From NCBI RefSeq assembly GCF_005844085.1, contig NZ_VCDI01000011.1, forward strand, positions 34,905-98,904: a stretch of DNA of 64,000 nucleotides. The letters are read 5' to 3'. Shown in pieces: positions 53,735-63,051 of this stretch. Every line of letters begins with the position of its first letter. Position 1 is the first letter of the stretch. The notes under the pieces are model-generated. The model was not told where the DNA came from, made no database searches, and saw only the letters and a program-made list of their open reading frames with translations. A program made the position numbers and the translations under genes. This DNA is from Lichenicoccus roseus. Lineage in GTDB: Bacteria > Pseudomonadota > Alphaproteobacteria > Acetobacterales > Acetobacteraceae.

Positions 53735-54370
53735 CTAGGAGACGCGTCCGCGGACGGCGCGGTCCGCGACAACCTGATCCGCCGTATAGTGCGGCGCAGT
53801 GTCATCGAACTTCTCCCATCCATCCGAGACGTAGGCAGTGCGCCGTGCCGCCGGATTGACGGCAATTGTCGAGCGCCCGGCCAGCACCGCCTCGACCGTG
53901 CTGGCCCGGCTCTCGTCAGCGCGGGCACTGACGAGGGTGCCACCGCGACGAACGCCTTCGGCATAGGTATGCGCATGTTCCTCTGGCACGCCGGCATGGA
54001 CCAGCGAGCCCAGCAGGCCGCCACCGGCGGCGCCGATGCCGGCACCGGACAGCGTGGCGATCAGCCAGCCTGCCGCGACGACCGGACCGACACCCGGGAT
54101 GGCCAGCAGGCCCAGACCGGTCAGCAGACCGACACCGCCGCCGACGAGCGTGCCGGTGGAAGCCCCGGTGCCGGCCCGCGTCGGGGCGCCGTCGGTTTCA
54201 CCCTCGCCAGGGACCACAGCCGTTGTCAAAGAACCCGTGTGGCTGTTGTCAGCGTTGTTGCCGACAATGCTGATGTCACTGTGAGGAACACCGGCAGCCT
54301 CAAGCGCCTCAACGGTGTGCTGTGCCTCGCTATAGTTGTCGTAGAGATGAGTGAAGGTTTGCATGGCCAT
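53735..54370 (-). CDS. General stress protein 17M-like membrane protein
   Basis: A 211-residue protein. N-terminal alpha/beta part of the GSP17M/YflT type (THLYDNYSEAQHTVEALEAAGVPHSDISIVGNN), then a Gly-rich segment with paired hydrophobic helices (GVGLLTGLGLLAIPGVGPVVAAGWL), and the block HAGVPEEHAHTYAEGVRRGG repeating the alpha/beta motif. It probably monitors envelope stress. Next to the DUF2382 cluster. Confidence 0.83.
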   Translation of the reverse strand: MAMQTFTHLYDNYSEAQHTVEALEAAGVPHSDISIVGNNADNSHTGSLTTAVVPGEGETDGAPTRAGTGASTGTLVGGGVGLLTGLGLLAIPGVGPVVAAGWLIATLSGAGIGAAGGGLLGSLVHAGVPEEHAHTYAEGVRRGGTLVSARADESRASTVEAVLAGRSTIAVNPAARRTAYVSDGWEKFDDTAPHYTADQVVADRAVRGRVS

Positions 54371-54413
54371 AAAGGCCTCCTAGCTGAGCGATGAGTAGCG
54401 GCGGACTGAGCTG

Positions 54414-54872
54414 CTAGCGCTGGCCGACATTGCCCTTGTAATCGAGCCATACGTGGACCGGCTGACCGTCCTTCATGCCCTTGCCCATCCAGACGCCGTG
54501 GTTGCTTTTGCGTAGGTCCGAGACGTTCTGGAAGCCGTGGCTCTCGATCCGGCGCCGGGCCTCGCCGCGGCTGAACGAGTTGGCACCGTGCGCGGGCTGC
54601 ATTGCATTGCTGTCGGTGGTGGCAACAGCCTGATTGTTATCACCGCTTGCTATACTCGCGCCGTTGCGGCTTGGCATGCCCATACCTGGCGAAGAAGCCG
54701 CAGCCCCAGGTTGCATCCCTGTCTGCATGGGATTGGCCTGCGACGGGCTGGCTTGACGTCCGGTCATGCCGGTCGAGCTGTTGGTGCCGGAGTTGCCCGG
54801 CGCGATCGTCGTTTGAGCCAGTGCGGCTGTTGCTGCCAGGGTGAATGCAAAGGCAAGCGGAAGGGTTTTCAT
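54414..54872 (-). CDS. Secreted PepSY-like protein
   Basis: A 152-residue protein with a signal peptide (LPLAFAFTLAATAALAQ). A low-complexity Met/Gly/Gln-rich linker of 65 residues follows, then a small domain (EARRRIESHGFQNVSDLRKSNHGVW, HVWLDYKGNVG) like a PepSY or YpmB strand-helix unit. The ATG at 54872 begins the signal peptide. Confidence 0.72.
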   Translation of the reverse strand: MKTLPLAFAFTLAATAALAQTTIAPGNSGTNSSTGMTGRQASPSQANPMQTGMQPGAAASSPGMGMPSRNGASIASGDNNQAVATTDSNAMQPAHGANSFSRGEARRRIESHGFQNVSDLRKSNHGVWMGKGMKDGQPVHVWLDYKGNVGQR

Positions 54873-54955
54873 GGTCGTCGTCCTAACAAGCCGCAGCTGG
54901 GGGATACTCACGCACTGCGGCTGCGGGTTTGAATGGCTGGGGATGTTCAGAGGTT

Positions 54956-55264
54956 CTAGCGAGCGAAGCGCGGCGCCCCGAGGGCGCGCCGCTGAAGGGC
55001 GATCGCACCGCCGATCGCGGCTGCGATGGCATCGAGCAACAGCACGCCGAAGGCGGCGAACGAGGTCTTCGATGCCGCGGCTGCACTGGTGTCGGCCGCG
55101 TTCTTGGCGGTCTGGATCGCCTCGCTTCCGGCGTTGACGTTAACGGTTCCAGGCCCGATGCCGGCACCGAGCAGGCTGAGCAGCAGTTGCACCGCTACGA
55201 CCAGGATGACGCCACCCAAGATCGCCCCCCAGGAAACCCGCCCGATGCGCGTGACCACCGCCAC
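54956..55264 (-). CDS. Small membrane protein, probably damaged at the 5' end
   Basis: A 102-residue frame with two helices (WGAILGGVILVVAVQLLLSLLG, GVLLLDAIAAAIGGAIAL). Related proteins usually begin MSTxTYAS, and such a start exists in the neighbouring phase (MSTETYASALASKRG at 55338), followed by a shift near 55275. The gene may therefore be frame-broken, or begins at the GTG 55264. The second half is shorter than the homologues I recall. Confidence 0.5.
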   Translation of the reverse strand: MAVVTRIGRVSWGAILGGVILVVAVQLLLSLLGAGIGPGTVNVNAGSEAIQTAKNAADTSAAAASKTSFAAFGVLLLDAIAAAIGGAIALQRRALGAPRFAR

Positions 55265-55400
55265 TCAGAACTGTCGTGGACTCAACGACACCGGGTCCAC
55301 GTTTTGATGCCAGCGCGCTGGCATAGGTTTCGGTGGACATCGGCGTCTCCAGATGAGAAGGCCCGGACCGCATGCGCGGCCCGGCCGTAGGCTCGATGGA

Positions 55401-56228
55401 TCAGATCTTCTTGGTGCTGGGCGTCACCGGTGCGGTTGTACGCGTGCTGACCGCCTCACCCGGAACCTTCTCGATCTTGACGTCCTCGCGACGCACCGTG
55501 TCCTTGACCGTCTCGACCCGCTCAGCCGCTTCCTTGTGCAGCCCGACCTCCTCGTAGACATGCGCCGTCTTGCCGACGACGGCCTCCTCGCCGGTCTCGG
55601 TCATCTCAATGGTCTTGTCGGCAAAGGCCTGCCCGGTGACAGGGCGGCCGTCGGTGACCGGGCGGCGATCGATCTTGACCGTCTCCTCGTGCAGCGTGAC
55701 CTGCTGCTCGACCGGCGTCTCGACGACGAACCGGCGGATGCGGGTGCTGCCGCGATTGACTACTCGCGTGCCGACGACGAGCTGCTCCTCGCTGAGCTGC
55801 ATGACGCCATCCGTTGGGGCGACTGCTACGGATCCGGCTGCCGCAACGGGCATCTGCGTCGTGGTCGTCTGCGCAATGCCGTAGCTCGAGGCGCGCTCAT
55901 CGATGTCGATCGGGCTGTGCTTCTCGAGGATCTCGGTGACAGCGGTCACATGCTCGTCGGGTACCTGGACGGTGACTACGGTTGAACCGGATCCGACACT
56001 GCGGTCATACACCGAAGTGTCATGATCGGGCTCGCCGCCAAACGTCCGCGCCCAAAAACCCTTTTCCTGCGCCGGCGCTGTTGTGGTGGTCGCAGCGCCC
56101 ATCGTCATTCCGGTGCTTGCGTGCCGGCTGATCGCCTCCGATGGCACATTGGCTGCAAGCAGATCATGCACGGCCATCTCGGCGTGCTCAGCGGTATCGT
56201 AGACAGCGACGATGGTCTCTGTGGTCAT
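55401..56228 (-). CDS. DUF2382 (YsnF/AvaK) stress protein
   Basis: A 275-residue protein. The first 115 residues form an alpha/beta part like the GSP17M type (TIVAVYDTAEHAEMAVHDLLAANVP). The DUF2382 domain occupies 145-250 (LSEEQLVVGTRVVNRGSTRIRRF, VTLHEETVKIDRRPV, KTIEMTETGEEAVVGKTAHVYEE). Likely cytosolic. It shares the C-terminal domain with the next gene upstream. Confidence 0.85.
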   Translation of the reverse strand: MTTETIVAVYDTAEHAEMAVHDLLAANVPSEAISRHASTGMTMGAATTTTAPAQEKGFWARTFGGEPDHDTSVYDRSVGSGSTVVTVQVPDEHVTAVTEILEKHSPIDIDERASSYGIAQTTTTQMPVAAAGSVAVAPTDGVMQLSEEQLVVGTRVVNRGSTRIRRFVVETPVEQQVTLHEETVKIDRRPVTDGRPVTGQAFADKTIEMTETGEEAVVGKTAHVYEEVGLHKEAAERVETVKDTVRREDVKIEKVPGEAVSTRTTAPVTPSTKKI

Positions 56229-56267
56229 GTTTCTTCTCCTGTTTGATTAGGTAGATAGTTGCGAGAT

Positions 56268-56684
56268 CTAGGACCTGACGTCTGAGCCAGTACTCGGCGG
56301 CAAGCGTGTAACCTCAGCCTCTTGCCGACGCAGGGTGACGGTCTCGCGATGATGCTCGATGGTCCGAACGCGCCGCATGTGGATCTCTTCCTTAAGGATC
56401 AGCCGTCGCTCGACGATAAGAGTCTCTTCCACAACCGGGATGATCGTCACGTCGCCCTCTACCCGAACCGGGGGAGCCGCCTCGATCGCACGCCCGATCA
56501 CCACGCGCTCGACCTGTACCGTCTCCTGCGTCAGCGGCTCGTCGACGTCCTGGTCGTGCGTCGTCGTCCGGGTGCTGACGCGGACGGTTTGACCTTTGAC
56601 GCGCAACCGGGTGACCTCAAGGTCCTCACGATGCAGCTGGAGCGTGGAGGTAGCACCTGAGTCCAGTTTGCTCGGCATATTCAT
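56268..56684 (-). CDS. Short DUF2382-domain protein
   Basis: A 138-residue protein made only of the DUF2382 domain (LQLHREDLEVTRLRVKGQTV, VQVERVVIGRAIEAAPPVRVEGD, ETLIVERRLILKEEIHMRRV). All-beta repeats with paired Glu-Arg motifs. Probably duplicated from the neighbouring longer protein or vice versa. Confidence 0.83.
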   Translation of the reverse strand: MNMPSKLDSGATSTLQLHREDLEVTRLRVKGQTVRVSTRTTTHDQDVDEPLTQETVQVERVVIGRAIEAAPPVRVEGDVTIIPVVEETLIVERRLILKEEIHMRRVRTIEHHRETVTLRRQEAEVTRLPPSTGSDVRS

Positions 56685-56847
56685 CCTTTTGACTGCGCCG
56701 AAACTGGATAATCAGATCCTAGCCCAGGGCTGCTAATGCAATAGACTCATAGTATAGGTGAGGTTTCTTTAAAGGATGAGTCCATGGAACTCCGCTTTGC
56801 TACGAGCGATGAACGCCGCTCTCCGCAAGACTGAGTGCCCGAGTCGC

Positions 56848-57021
56848 TTAAGACTTGTCGTCCTTATCTTTGGACTTTCCCAGGACACTCTCTGCATGCC
56901 CAGCAGCCTTCTCGGCGGTTCCTTCCGCCTGTGTCTTCTTGTCGCCCGTTACCTTGCCAATGGCTTCCTTCAGTGAACCGGTGATCTTCTTGCCGGCGCC
57001 CTTGACGTGATCGTCATTCAT
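56848..57021 (-). CDS. CsbD family stress protein
   Basis: A 57-residue, highly charged protein: MNDDHVKGAGKKITGSLKEA, then IGKVTGDKKTQAEGTAEKAA and a Lys/Asp-rich end. The pattern VKGxxKxxxGxxKExxGKxxGDxxxQAEG defines CsbD, an abundant, mostly unfolded general-stress protein. It belongs to the stress block on the same strand. Confidence 0.88.
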   Translation of the reverse strand: MNDDHVKGAGKKITGSLKEAIGKVTGDKKTQAEGTAEKAAGHAESVLGKSKDKDDKS

Positions 57022-57164
57022 GAACGGTTCCTAACCGCACGCAGAATATGCGCCGGTACAAGCAATAAACAAAGAGCCGAGCGAAAAGTTTCTAAAATAC
57101 TATCCTGTTTCTCGCCAGGCGGTTAGACTCGCTCTAGTGTAATGGCCCTAAGTCTTTAGGCTAG

Positions 57165-58775
57165 TTGCCTTTGCAGACTTTCGGGACAAACAACGACGTT
57201 GTTGATAGCCTTCGTCATCGCATCGAGACACAAATGTCTGATCTCAAACGCAGAGTTGCTCGAAAGCCGAAAGCGTCGGACCGCGAGGCGGAAAGCCCGC
57301 CATTTGGTCGTTCGGAGCTACAGCATATCATCGCCGGATTGATGGATGGTGTCCTGTTGGTCGAACCTGACCAAAGGATCGCCTGGGCCAACAGCGCCGC
57401 CTTGGCGATGCACGGCGTCCGCCGGGTGGAGGATTTGGGTCGAACCGTGGATGAGTATCGCTCCCGGTTCGAGCTACGCTACCGTAACCGTCACAAGCTG
57501 CCGACCGGCGCCTATCCGCTCGATCGCCTTGTGGGTGGAGAGAGCTTCAGCCAGATCGTCGTTGAAGTGGGACGTCCGGGTCAGGAGGCACAATGGACCC
57601 ATCAGATCCGCAGCCTCGTGCTCACAGACGCGGGAGGCACGCCGAATTGCCTGGTGCTCATAATCAATGACGTCACCGAGCAATATCTAGCAGAGTCTCG
57701 CTTCGAGGCGTCGTTCAACGCAAATCCTGCCCCGGGGCTGATCTGTCGACTAGCCGACACGCACTACATCAAGGTCAACCACGGCTTCCTGGCCCTGACA
57801 GGCTTCAAGGCTGACGACCTACTGGGCAAGTCGCTGCACGCAATCGATGTCCTAGCGCCGTTGCATGGGCGCGACGCGGCAGTCGAGCTGTTCCATGCCG
57901 GCAAGACAATCCCGCAGACCGAAGCCTGGCTGCCGGTTCGGGGCGGTGGCCATCGGCGCGTCCTGCTCGCTGGCCAACCGATTGATGTCGACGACACGGC
58001 GTGCATGCTGTTTACCTTTGCCGACCTCCAGCCTGCGCATGACGCGCAACAGGCTTTAGCTCAAAGCGAGCGGCGCTTTGCCACTGCGTTCCGGTTGGCG
58101 CCGGTACCGATGCTTGTTCTGGAGGGCCCAGATTTGCTGGTAGTCGATAGCAATGAGAGCTTCTCACGCACGACAGGGCACCCGCGATCAGCAGCCTCGG
58201 GCCGGCCCGTGCACGAGCTTGCCTTGTGGGATGACGATACGGGGCGTCTGGTTGCCCAGGCCCTCCTGCTTGGGGAGCATCTCGGTAGCGTCGAGATCGA
58301 CCTTCAGTATCGGGACAGGCGAACGCGCGCACATCTTCTTGCAGCCGAACGCGTCGTTGTCGATGAGAAGGCCTGCCTCTTGGTCGTACTGCATGACATC
58401 GGAGATCGGAAGCGAACCGAGAACGATCTGGTATCCGCGATTGAAGCGGTTCTGAGAGACACGAGATGGTTCGGTCAGCGGGTCATGGAAAAGCTGGCAG
58501 AGCTGCCGGGCCACGAGACCGACCGGGCCGGGCAGGCGGCGGACCAGTCGCTGTCCGAGCGTGAGCGGGAGATCCTCGGGTCCATCGCCCAGGGGCACAC
58601 CGACGCGAGGATAGCGGGCGACCGGGCCATCAGCCGCAGTACCGTGCGCAACCACGTCACAGCGATCTTCCGAAAGATAGGAGTTTGCACCCGGAGTGCC
58701 GCGGTTGTCTGGGCGCGTGAGCATGGTTATGGCGCCAAAATGACAGCGACACCTAGGAGCTCTCGGAAATCGTAG
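57165..58775 (+). CDS. Multi-PAS LuxR-type regulator
   Basis: A 536-residue cytosolic regulator. Three PAS-like domains (about 50-170 LQHIIAGLMDGVLLVEPDQRIAWANS; 175-300 FNANPAPGLICRLADTHYIKVN; 305-420 FRLAPVPMLVLEGPDLLVVDSN) precede a LuxR HTH (LSEREREILGSIAQGHTDAR, STVRNHVTAIFRKIGV). There is no receiver, so signal entry is through PAS ligands. The TTG at 57165 is the farthest start; the ATG at 57234 is an alternative. No cognate kinase is adjacent. Confidence 0.82.
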   Translation: MPLQTFGTNNDVVDSLRHRIETQMSDLKRRVARKPKASDREAESPPFGRSELQHIIAGLMDGVLLVEPDQRIAWANSAALAMHGVRRVEDLGRTVDEYRSRFELRYRNRHKLPTGAYPLDRLVGGESFSQIVVEVGRPGQEAQWTHQIRSLVLTDAGGTPNCLVLIINDVTEQYLAESRFEASFNANPAPGLICRLADTHYIKVNHGFLALTGFKADDLLGKSLHAIDVLAPLHGRDAAVELFHAGKTIPQTEAWLPVRGGGHRRVLLAGQPIDVDDTACMLFTFADLQPAHDAQQALAQSERRFATAFRLAPVPMLVLEGPDLLVVDSNESFSRTTGHPRSAASGRPVHELALWDDDTGRLVAQALLLGEHLGSVEIDLQYRDRRTRAHLLAAERVVVDEKACLLVVLHDIGDRKRTENDLVSAIEAVLRDTRWFGQRVMEKLAELPGHETDRAGQAADQSLSEREREILGSIAQGHTDARIAGDRAISRSTVRNHVTAIFRKIGVCTRSAAVVWAREHGYGAKMTATPRSSRKS

Positions 58776-58914
58776 AACCCGACGACTCGTCTTCATACTT
58801 CGCCGGTGAAGCCCCGCAGCCAAATCAGGAAATTCTAAATGCACAACTCAGGTTGCGCCACAGCGCCAAGAGGATGCGCTACAACCGGGCCGTAGTCGGA
58901 TAGGAGCCGGTATT

Positions 58915-60882
58915 TTGGACAGCAGTGAGCCACCCGCGAGGACCATCGCTTCGGCCCAGCCTCCGGAAGCCTCAAAGGTCGTAACCCTTTTCGTGATGGT
59001 CGTGGCAATCCTCTATTTTGGCAAGGAGGTGCTGGTTCCGGTGACGCTTGCGTTGCTGCTGGCATTCGTGCTGGCGCCTCTCGTCACGCTTCTGCGCCAG
59101 CTACAATTCGGCAAGGTGCCGTCAGTGCTCGTCGGTGTCATCCTCACACTTGGGCTCATCCTCGTGATTGGCGGCGTCATCGGCAGCCAGATTGCCGAGC
59201 TGACCGGCAACATCCCGCAGTACGCGGCCACTTTGGAAGCCAAGGTCACAAGCGTCCGCAACTATACGATTGGCCGTCTATCGCATTTGGCGGATAGCGT
59301 CAGCATCCATAACCCTCACCCTACCGGCAAACCGCCGCCGCCACCGGCAAACGCGTCTTCCGGCTCGCTTCCGTCTATATTGCCGCCGCTGGGCGTCTCA
59401 CCGGGGCCGACCAGCAACGGCGTTTCCGCAGCAACCACGAACTCGCCGTTAAGCATTGCCGAGAAGTATCTCGGCCCGGTGCTGTCGCCGTTGGCAACCC
59501 TGGGTATCGTCTTCGTGGTTGCGGTGTTCGCGCTGCTGCAACGCGAGGACCTGCGGGACCGGCTCATTCGTCTGGTCGGTTCCGACGACCTGCACCGAAC
59601 GACCGTCGCCATCGATGACGGCGCTCGCCGGCTGAGCCGCTACTTCATCACCCAGCTCTGCATCAACACGCTGTTTGGAGTTGTCGTCGGCATCGGGCTG
59701 CTACTCATCGGGGTGCCGAACCCGGTACTGTGGGGCATCCTCTCGGCGCTGCTCCGCTTCGTCCCGTACGTGGGATCGCTGCTGTCTGCGGTGCTGCCGA
59801 TGGGGCTCGCCGCCGCAATCGAGCCGGGCTGGTCGATGGTGCTGTGGACGCTGGGGCTCTACGTGGTGGTCGAGGGTATTACCGGCCAGGTCATCGAACC
59901 GATGGTGTACGGCCACGCGACCGGGCTGTCGCCATTCTCGGTCGTGGTCGCGGCCATCTTCTGGTCGTGGGTGTGGGGTCCGATCGGCCTGATCCTCTCC
60001 ACGCCGCTGACGCTGTGTCTCGTGGTGATAGGCCGGCATGTCGAGCGGCTGGCGTTCCTGGACGTGTTGCTTGGCGACCGTCCGGCGCTGACACCGGTAG
60101 AGAGCTTCTACCAGCGCATCCTGGCCGGCGATGCCGACGAGGCGGAGGACCATGCCGAGACGCTGCTGAAGCAGCGCTCGCTGTCGACCTACTACGACGA
60201 GGTGGCCCTCAAGGGCCTGCAGTTGGCTGCTAACGACGCGCAGCGCGGCGTGCTCGAGCACGCACAACTCGAGCGGATCAAGTCAACGGTCAAGGTGCTC
60301 GTCAACAGCCTGCGTGCCCGCGACGACGAGCAGTCGTCCCCGGCGAAGGGTGACAGGGGCGCCATAGCGCCGCTCGCCGCCGAGAACGATCTACCTGTAA
60401 ACTGCGGTCCGGCAACCGTGAACCCAACGGAAGAAGGCTTGCCCGTCGCCTGGAGCGCGGAAGGCGCCGTGCTCTGCATCGCGGGGAGCGGTCCACTGGA
60501 TGAGGCCGCCGCATCCATGCTGGTGCAACTTCTCGGCAAGCACGGCATCCCCAGCCGTCTGGTCGGCTACCAGGACGTGTCACGCGAGAATGTGGAGCGG
60601 CTGGACGTGCAAGGTGTCGCGATGGCCTGCGTTTCGTATCTCAACATTAGCGGCAGCCCAGCCAATCTGCGCTATCTCATGCGGCGGCTTCGGCAGAAGT
60701 TGCCACAGGGGGCGCCCATCCTAGTCGGACTATGGCCGACGCAGGACAGCATCCTGACTGACAAGCAAGTTCAGGCGAGCATCGGGGCGGACTACTTCAC
60801 CAGTTCTCTGTCCGAGGCTGTCACATGTTGCGTCCGAGCAGCTGGGCAGTCGTCAAAGGAGGAGCTGCGCCAGAAAGCCTGA
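58915..60882 (+). CDS. AI-2E/PerM family transporter with C-terminal Rossmann-like domain
   Basis: A 655-residue membrane protein. Residues 20-400 are the AI-2E (PerM/TqsA) transporter domain with eight helices and the family blocks RFVPYVGSLLSAVLP and VIEPMVYGHATGLSPFSVVVAAIFW; a Pro-rich loop (GKPPPPPANASS) splits the first half. A soluble tail of about 250 residues follows; its last 130 (VLCIAGSGPLDEAAASMLVQLLGK, ANLRYLMRRLRQKLPQGAPILVGLWP) resemble a cobalamin-binding-like alpha/beta fold. The TTG at 58915 has AGGAG upstream. Confidence 0.82.
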   Translation: MDSSEPPARTIASAQPPEASKVVTLFVMVVAILYFGKEVLVPVTLALLLAFVLAPLVTLLRQLQFGKVPSVLVGVILTLGLILVIGGVIGSQIAELTGNIPQYAATLEAKVTSVRNYTIGRLSHLADSVSIHNPHPTGKPPPPPANASSGSLPSILPPLGVSPGPTSNGVSAATTNSPLSIAEKYLGPVLSPLATLGIVFVVAVFALLQREDLRDRLIRLVGSDDLHRTTVAIDDGARRLSRYFITQLCINTLFGVVVGIGLLLIGVPNPVLWGILSALLRFVPYVGSLLSAVLPMGLAAAIEPGWSMVLWTLGLYVVVEGITGQVIEPMVYGHATGLSPFSVVVAAIFWSWVWGPIGLILSTPLTLCLVVIGRHVERLAFLDVLLGDRPALTPVESFYQRILAGDADEAEDHAETLLKQRSLSTYYDEVALKGLQLAANDAQRGVLEHAQLERIKSTVKVLVNSLRARDDEQSSPAKGDRGAIAPLAAENDLPVNCGPATVNPTEEGLPVAWSAEGAVLCIAGSGPLDEAAASMLVQLLGKHGIPSRLVGYQDVSRENVERLDVQGVAMACVSYLNISGSPANLRYLMRRLRQKLPQGAPILVGLWPTQDSILTDKQVQASIGADYFTSSLSEAVTCCVRAAGQSSKEELRQKA

Positions 60883-61102
60883 CGCTCCCCTTGTGATTGC
60901 TGCAGCAGATCTTCATGTGCTCGCTTGAAAACGTCCTCGGCAAGCCCTCAAACGAAGCCTGCAAGCCTTCGCCATTCAGAACCACTCCTGTCACGAGCAA
61001 CGTTTGAAGCAAGTTGACGCATCATCGGGCTAAAAGGCTGAGCAGCGACCTTGCAGGGCAACAGGTCTCGCAGGCAGACCTGTGCCTCATCGAGGAGCGC
61101 AC

Positions 61103-62455
61103 ATGAAGACGGACGATCTGCACCAAGTTGCCTATGTCGTACTTGCGTGGTTCCGCTCGGACGTTCTCGTCCTGGCGACACTCGTGCAGGCGGCGGGCGC
61201 GCTGCTCGCGGCAGGGGCAGTACGGCTAATGGCGCCGCGGCTGGAGAGAGCGGCCGCGGGCCCGATCAGCCGTCTGCATACCGCGTCCGTGCGGAGGGTC
61301 ATGACCGCGGTTGCAGCCTCGACGCCTTGGCTGCTTCTGGTGCTGCTGATCCGGTTCGAGGAACTCGTTGCCGCACGCGAGCAGGTGCAGGACCACCTGC
61401 TGCGGCTGGTCGAAAGCCTGGCACTTGCCTGGGTCATCATCCGGCTCGGCACGGGGCTGGTGCGCAACCCGCGTCTGTCGCGCGTGATCGCCGCAGTCGC
61501 CTGGACGATCGCGGCCCTGAACCTCGCCGGGCTGATCGGGCCGACGGCCGACGTGCTGGGCGCGATGGCGGTCACCGTCGGCACGCTGCGGATCAGCATG
61601 CTGCTGCTCCTGAAAGGGGTGGCGCTGCTGGTGGCGCTGCTCTGGCTCGCCAACCTGGTCTCGAACGTGATCGAGGGCCGGTTGAACGGCTCGCGCGACC
61701 TGACACCGGCAATGCAGGTGCTGGCCGCCAAGCTGAGCCGGGCCGGCCTGCTGACGCTGGCGGTGGTCTTCGCGCTCAGTGCCGTGGGCATCGATCTGAC
61801 GGCGTTCGCGGTGTTCACGGGCGCGATCGGCGTGGGCATCGGTTTCGGTCTGCAGAAGGTCATCTCCAACCTGATCAGCGGCGTGATCCTGCTGCTCGAC
61901 CGATCAATCAAGCCCGGCGACGTGATCGAGATCGAGGGCACCTATGGCTGGATCACCAAGCTGAACGCCCGCTTCGTCTCGGTGGTCACGCGGGATGGAA
62001 CCGAATACCTGATCCCGAACGAGGACCTGATCACCCAGCGCGTGATCAACTGGAGCTACTCCAACGACCTGGTTCGCCTCAGGGTCGCGTTCGGTATCGC
62101 TTACGATGCCGATGTCCGGAAGGCGATCGGGCTGGCGGTCGAGGCGGTGAGCCGCGTCGAGAGGGTTCTCCCAACACCGGAACCCGTCTGCCTGCTCGCG
62201 GGCTTCGGGGATAGCTCAGTCGATCTGGAGCTGCGGTTCTGGATTAAGGATCCGCGCAACGGGACCGCCAACGTCGAAAGCGACGTCCGGCTACAGGTCT
62301 GGGATGCTTACCATGCGGCCGGCATCGAGTTTCCATTCCCGCAGCGCGACGTGACGCTCAAGAACCCTGAGCTCCTTGCCAAGGTCCTTCGTCCTGGAGA
62401 AGTCAGTTTTGGAGAGGCCAAAAGATCGGAGCCGCACGACGTCGCTGCCCCGTAG
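61103..62455 (+). CDS. MscS family mechanosensitive channel
   Basis: A 450-residue channel. Several helices precede the MscS core (AVFTGAIGVGIGFGLQKVISNLISGVILLLDRSI, the pore helix TM3 with the Gly/Ala pattern), then the beta domain (GDVIEIEGTYGWITKLNARFVSV, DGTEYLIPNEDLI). It opens upon membrane tension to release solutes after osmotic downshock. The ATG 61103 has GAGGAG five bases upstream. Confidence 0.9.
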   Translation: MKTDDLHQVAYVVLAWFRSDVLVLATLVQAAGALLAAGAVRLMAPRLERAAAGPISRLHTASVRRVMTAVAASTPWLLLVLLIRFEELVAAREQVQDHLLRLVESLALAWVIIRLGTGLVRNPRLSRVIAAVAWTIAALNLAGLIGPTADVLGAMAVTVGTLRISMLLLLKGVALLVALLWLANLVSNVIEGRLNGSRDLTPAMQVLAAKLSRAGLLTLAVVFALSAVGIDLTAFAVFTGAIGVGIGFGLQKVISNLISGVILLLDRSIKPGDVIEIEGTYGWITKLNARFVSVVTRDGTEYLIPNEDLITQRVINWSYSNDLVRLRVAFGIAYDADVRKAIGLAVEAVSRVERVLPTPEPVCLLAGFGDSSVDLELRFWIKDPRNGTANVESDVRLQVWDAYHAAGIEFPFPQRDVTLKNPELLAKVLRPGEVSFGEAKRSEPHDVAAP

Positions 62456-62549
62456 TCGGCGCACCCGCACTACTGCGGTCGAAAGATGCGGCGGCTAGAT
62501 GCTGCCAAAGGGCACGCAAAGCGGCTCCAATTGGCTGAAGGAGAGAGAC

Positions 62550-63047
62550 ATGCGTGGGCAGACGCTCCTGATCGTGGCACTCGCGGCACCCGCCGTGTTC
62601 GCGACCTTCGCGGCGAGAGCTCAGGACAATGCCGTGCACGGGGTGGCCCGCGTCGTCCTCGGGGCATCGCTTCCGGCAGCCGCGCCCGGTCAGGAGCTCT
62701 CCCTGCGCCGGGTGACGTTCGCCCCGAAGGCCAGCATTCCAGGCGAGGTGCATCCGGGCATGCAGGTGGTCTCCGTGGTGTCCGGGCATCTCGGTCTTCA
62801 GGTGCTCGGTGGCATCGCCCTCGTGCGCCGTGTCCAGCCGGATGGCAGCATGGGGCCGCAGCAGGAAGTCCATGCCGGGCCGAATGCGCTTCTGCTCAAC
62901 CCGGGTGATACGGTGGTCGAGACGGAAACGCTCGTGCTGCACCCGTTCAACCCCGACAGTCGGCCGCTGGTGATCCTGGCCGCCTCGCTGCTTCAGGTCG
63001 GCAGGCCACAGAGCGTCGCCATCCAGCAGCCCGTGGTCATCCGCTAG
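62550..63047 (+). CDS. Secreted cupin-domain protein
   Basis: A 165-residue protein with a signal peptide (LLIVALAAPAVFATFAARAQ), then one cupin barrel (LRRVTFAPKASIPGEVHPGMQVVSVVSGHLGL; the metal-site histidine is in VHPG). The ATG 62550 has AAGGAGAG upstream. It ends five bases before the second recombinase-like gene, whose homology with copy 1 begins shortly after. The substrate is unknown. Confidence 0.78.
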   Translation: MRGQTLLIVALAAPAVFATFAARAQDNAVHGVARVVLGASLPAAAPGQELSLRRVTFAPKASIPGEVHPGMQVVSVVSGHLGLQVLGGIALVRRVQPDGSMGPQQEVHAGPNALLLNPGDTVVETETLVLHPFNPDSRPLVILAASLLQVGRPQSVAIQQPVVIR

Positions 63048-63051
63048 AGCC

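Noticed and set aside
61051..62214. A 387-codon Gly/Arg/Ala-rich frame parallel to mscS
   Set aside because: Shadow in a shifted phase of a real channel gene; its composition is that of GC-rich out-of-frame translation.
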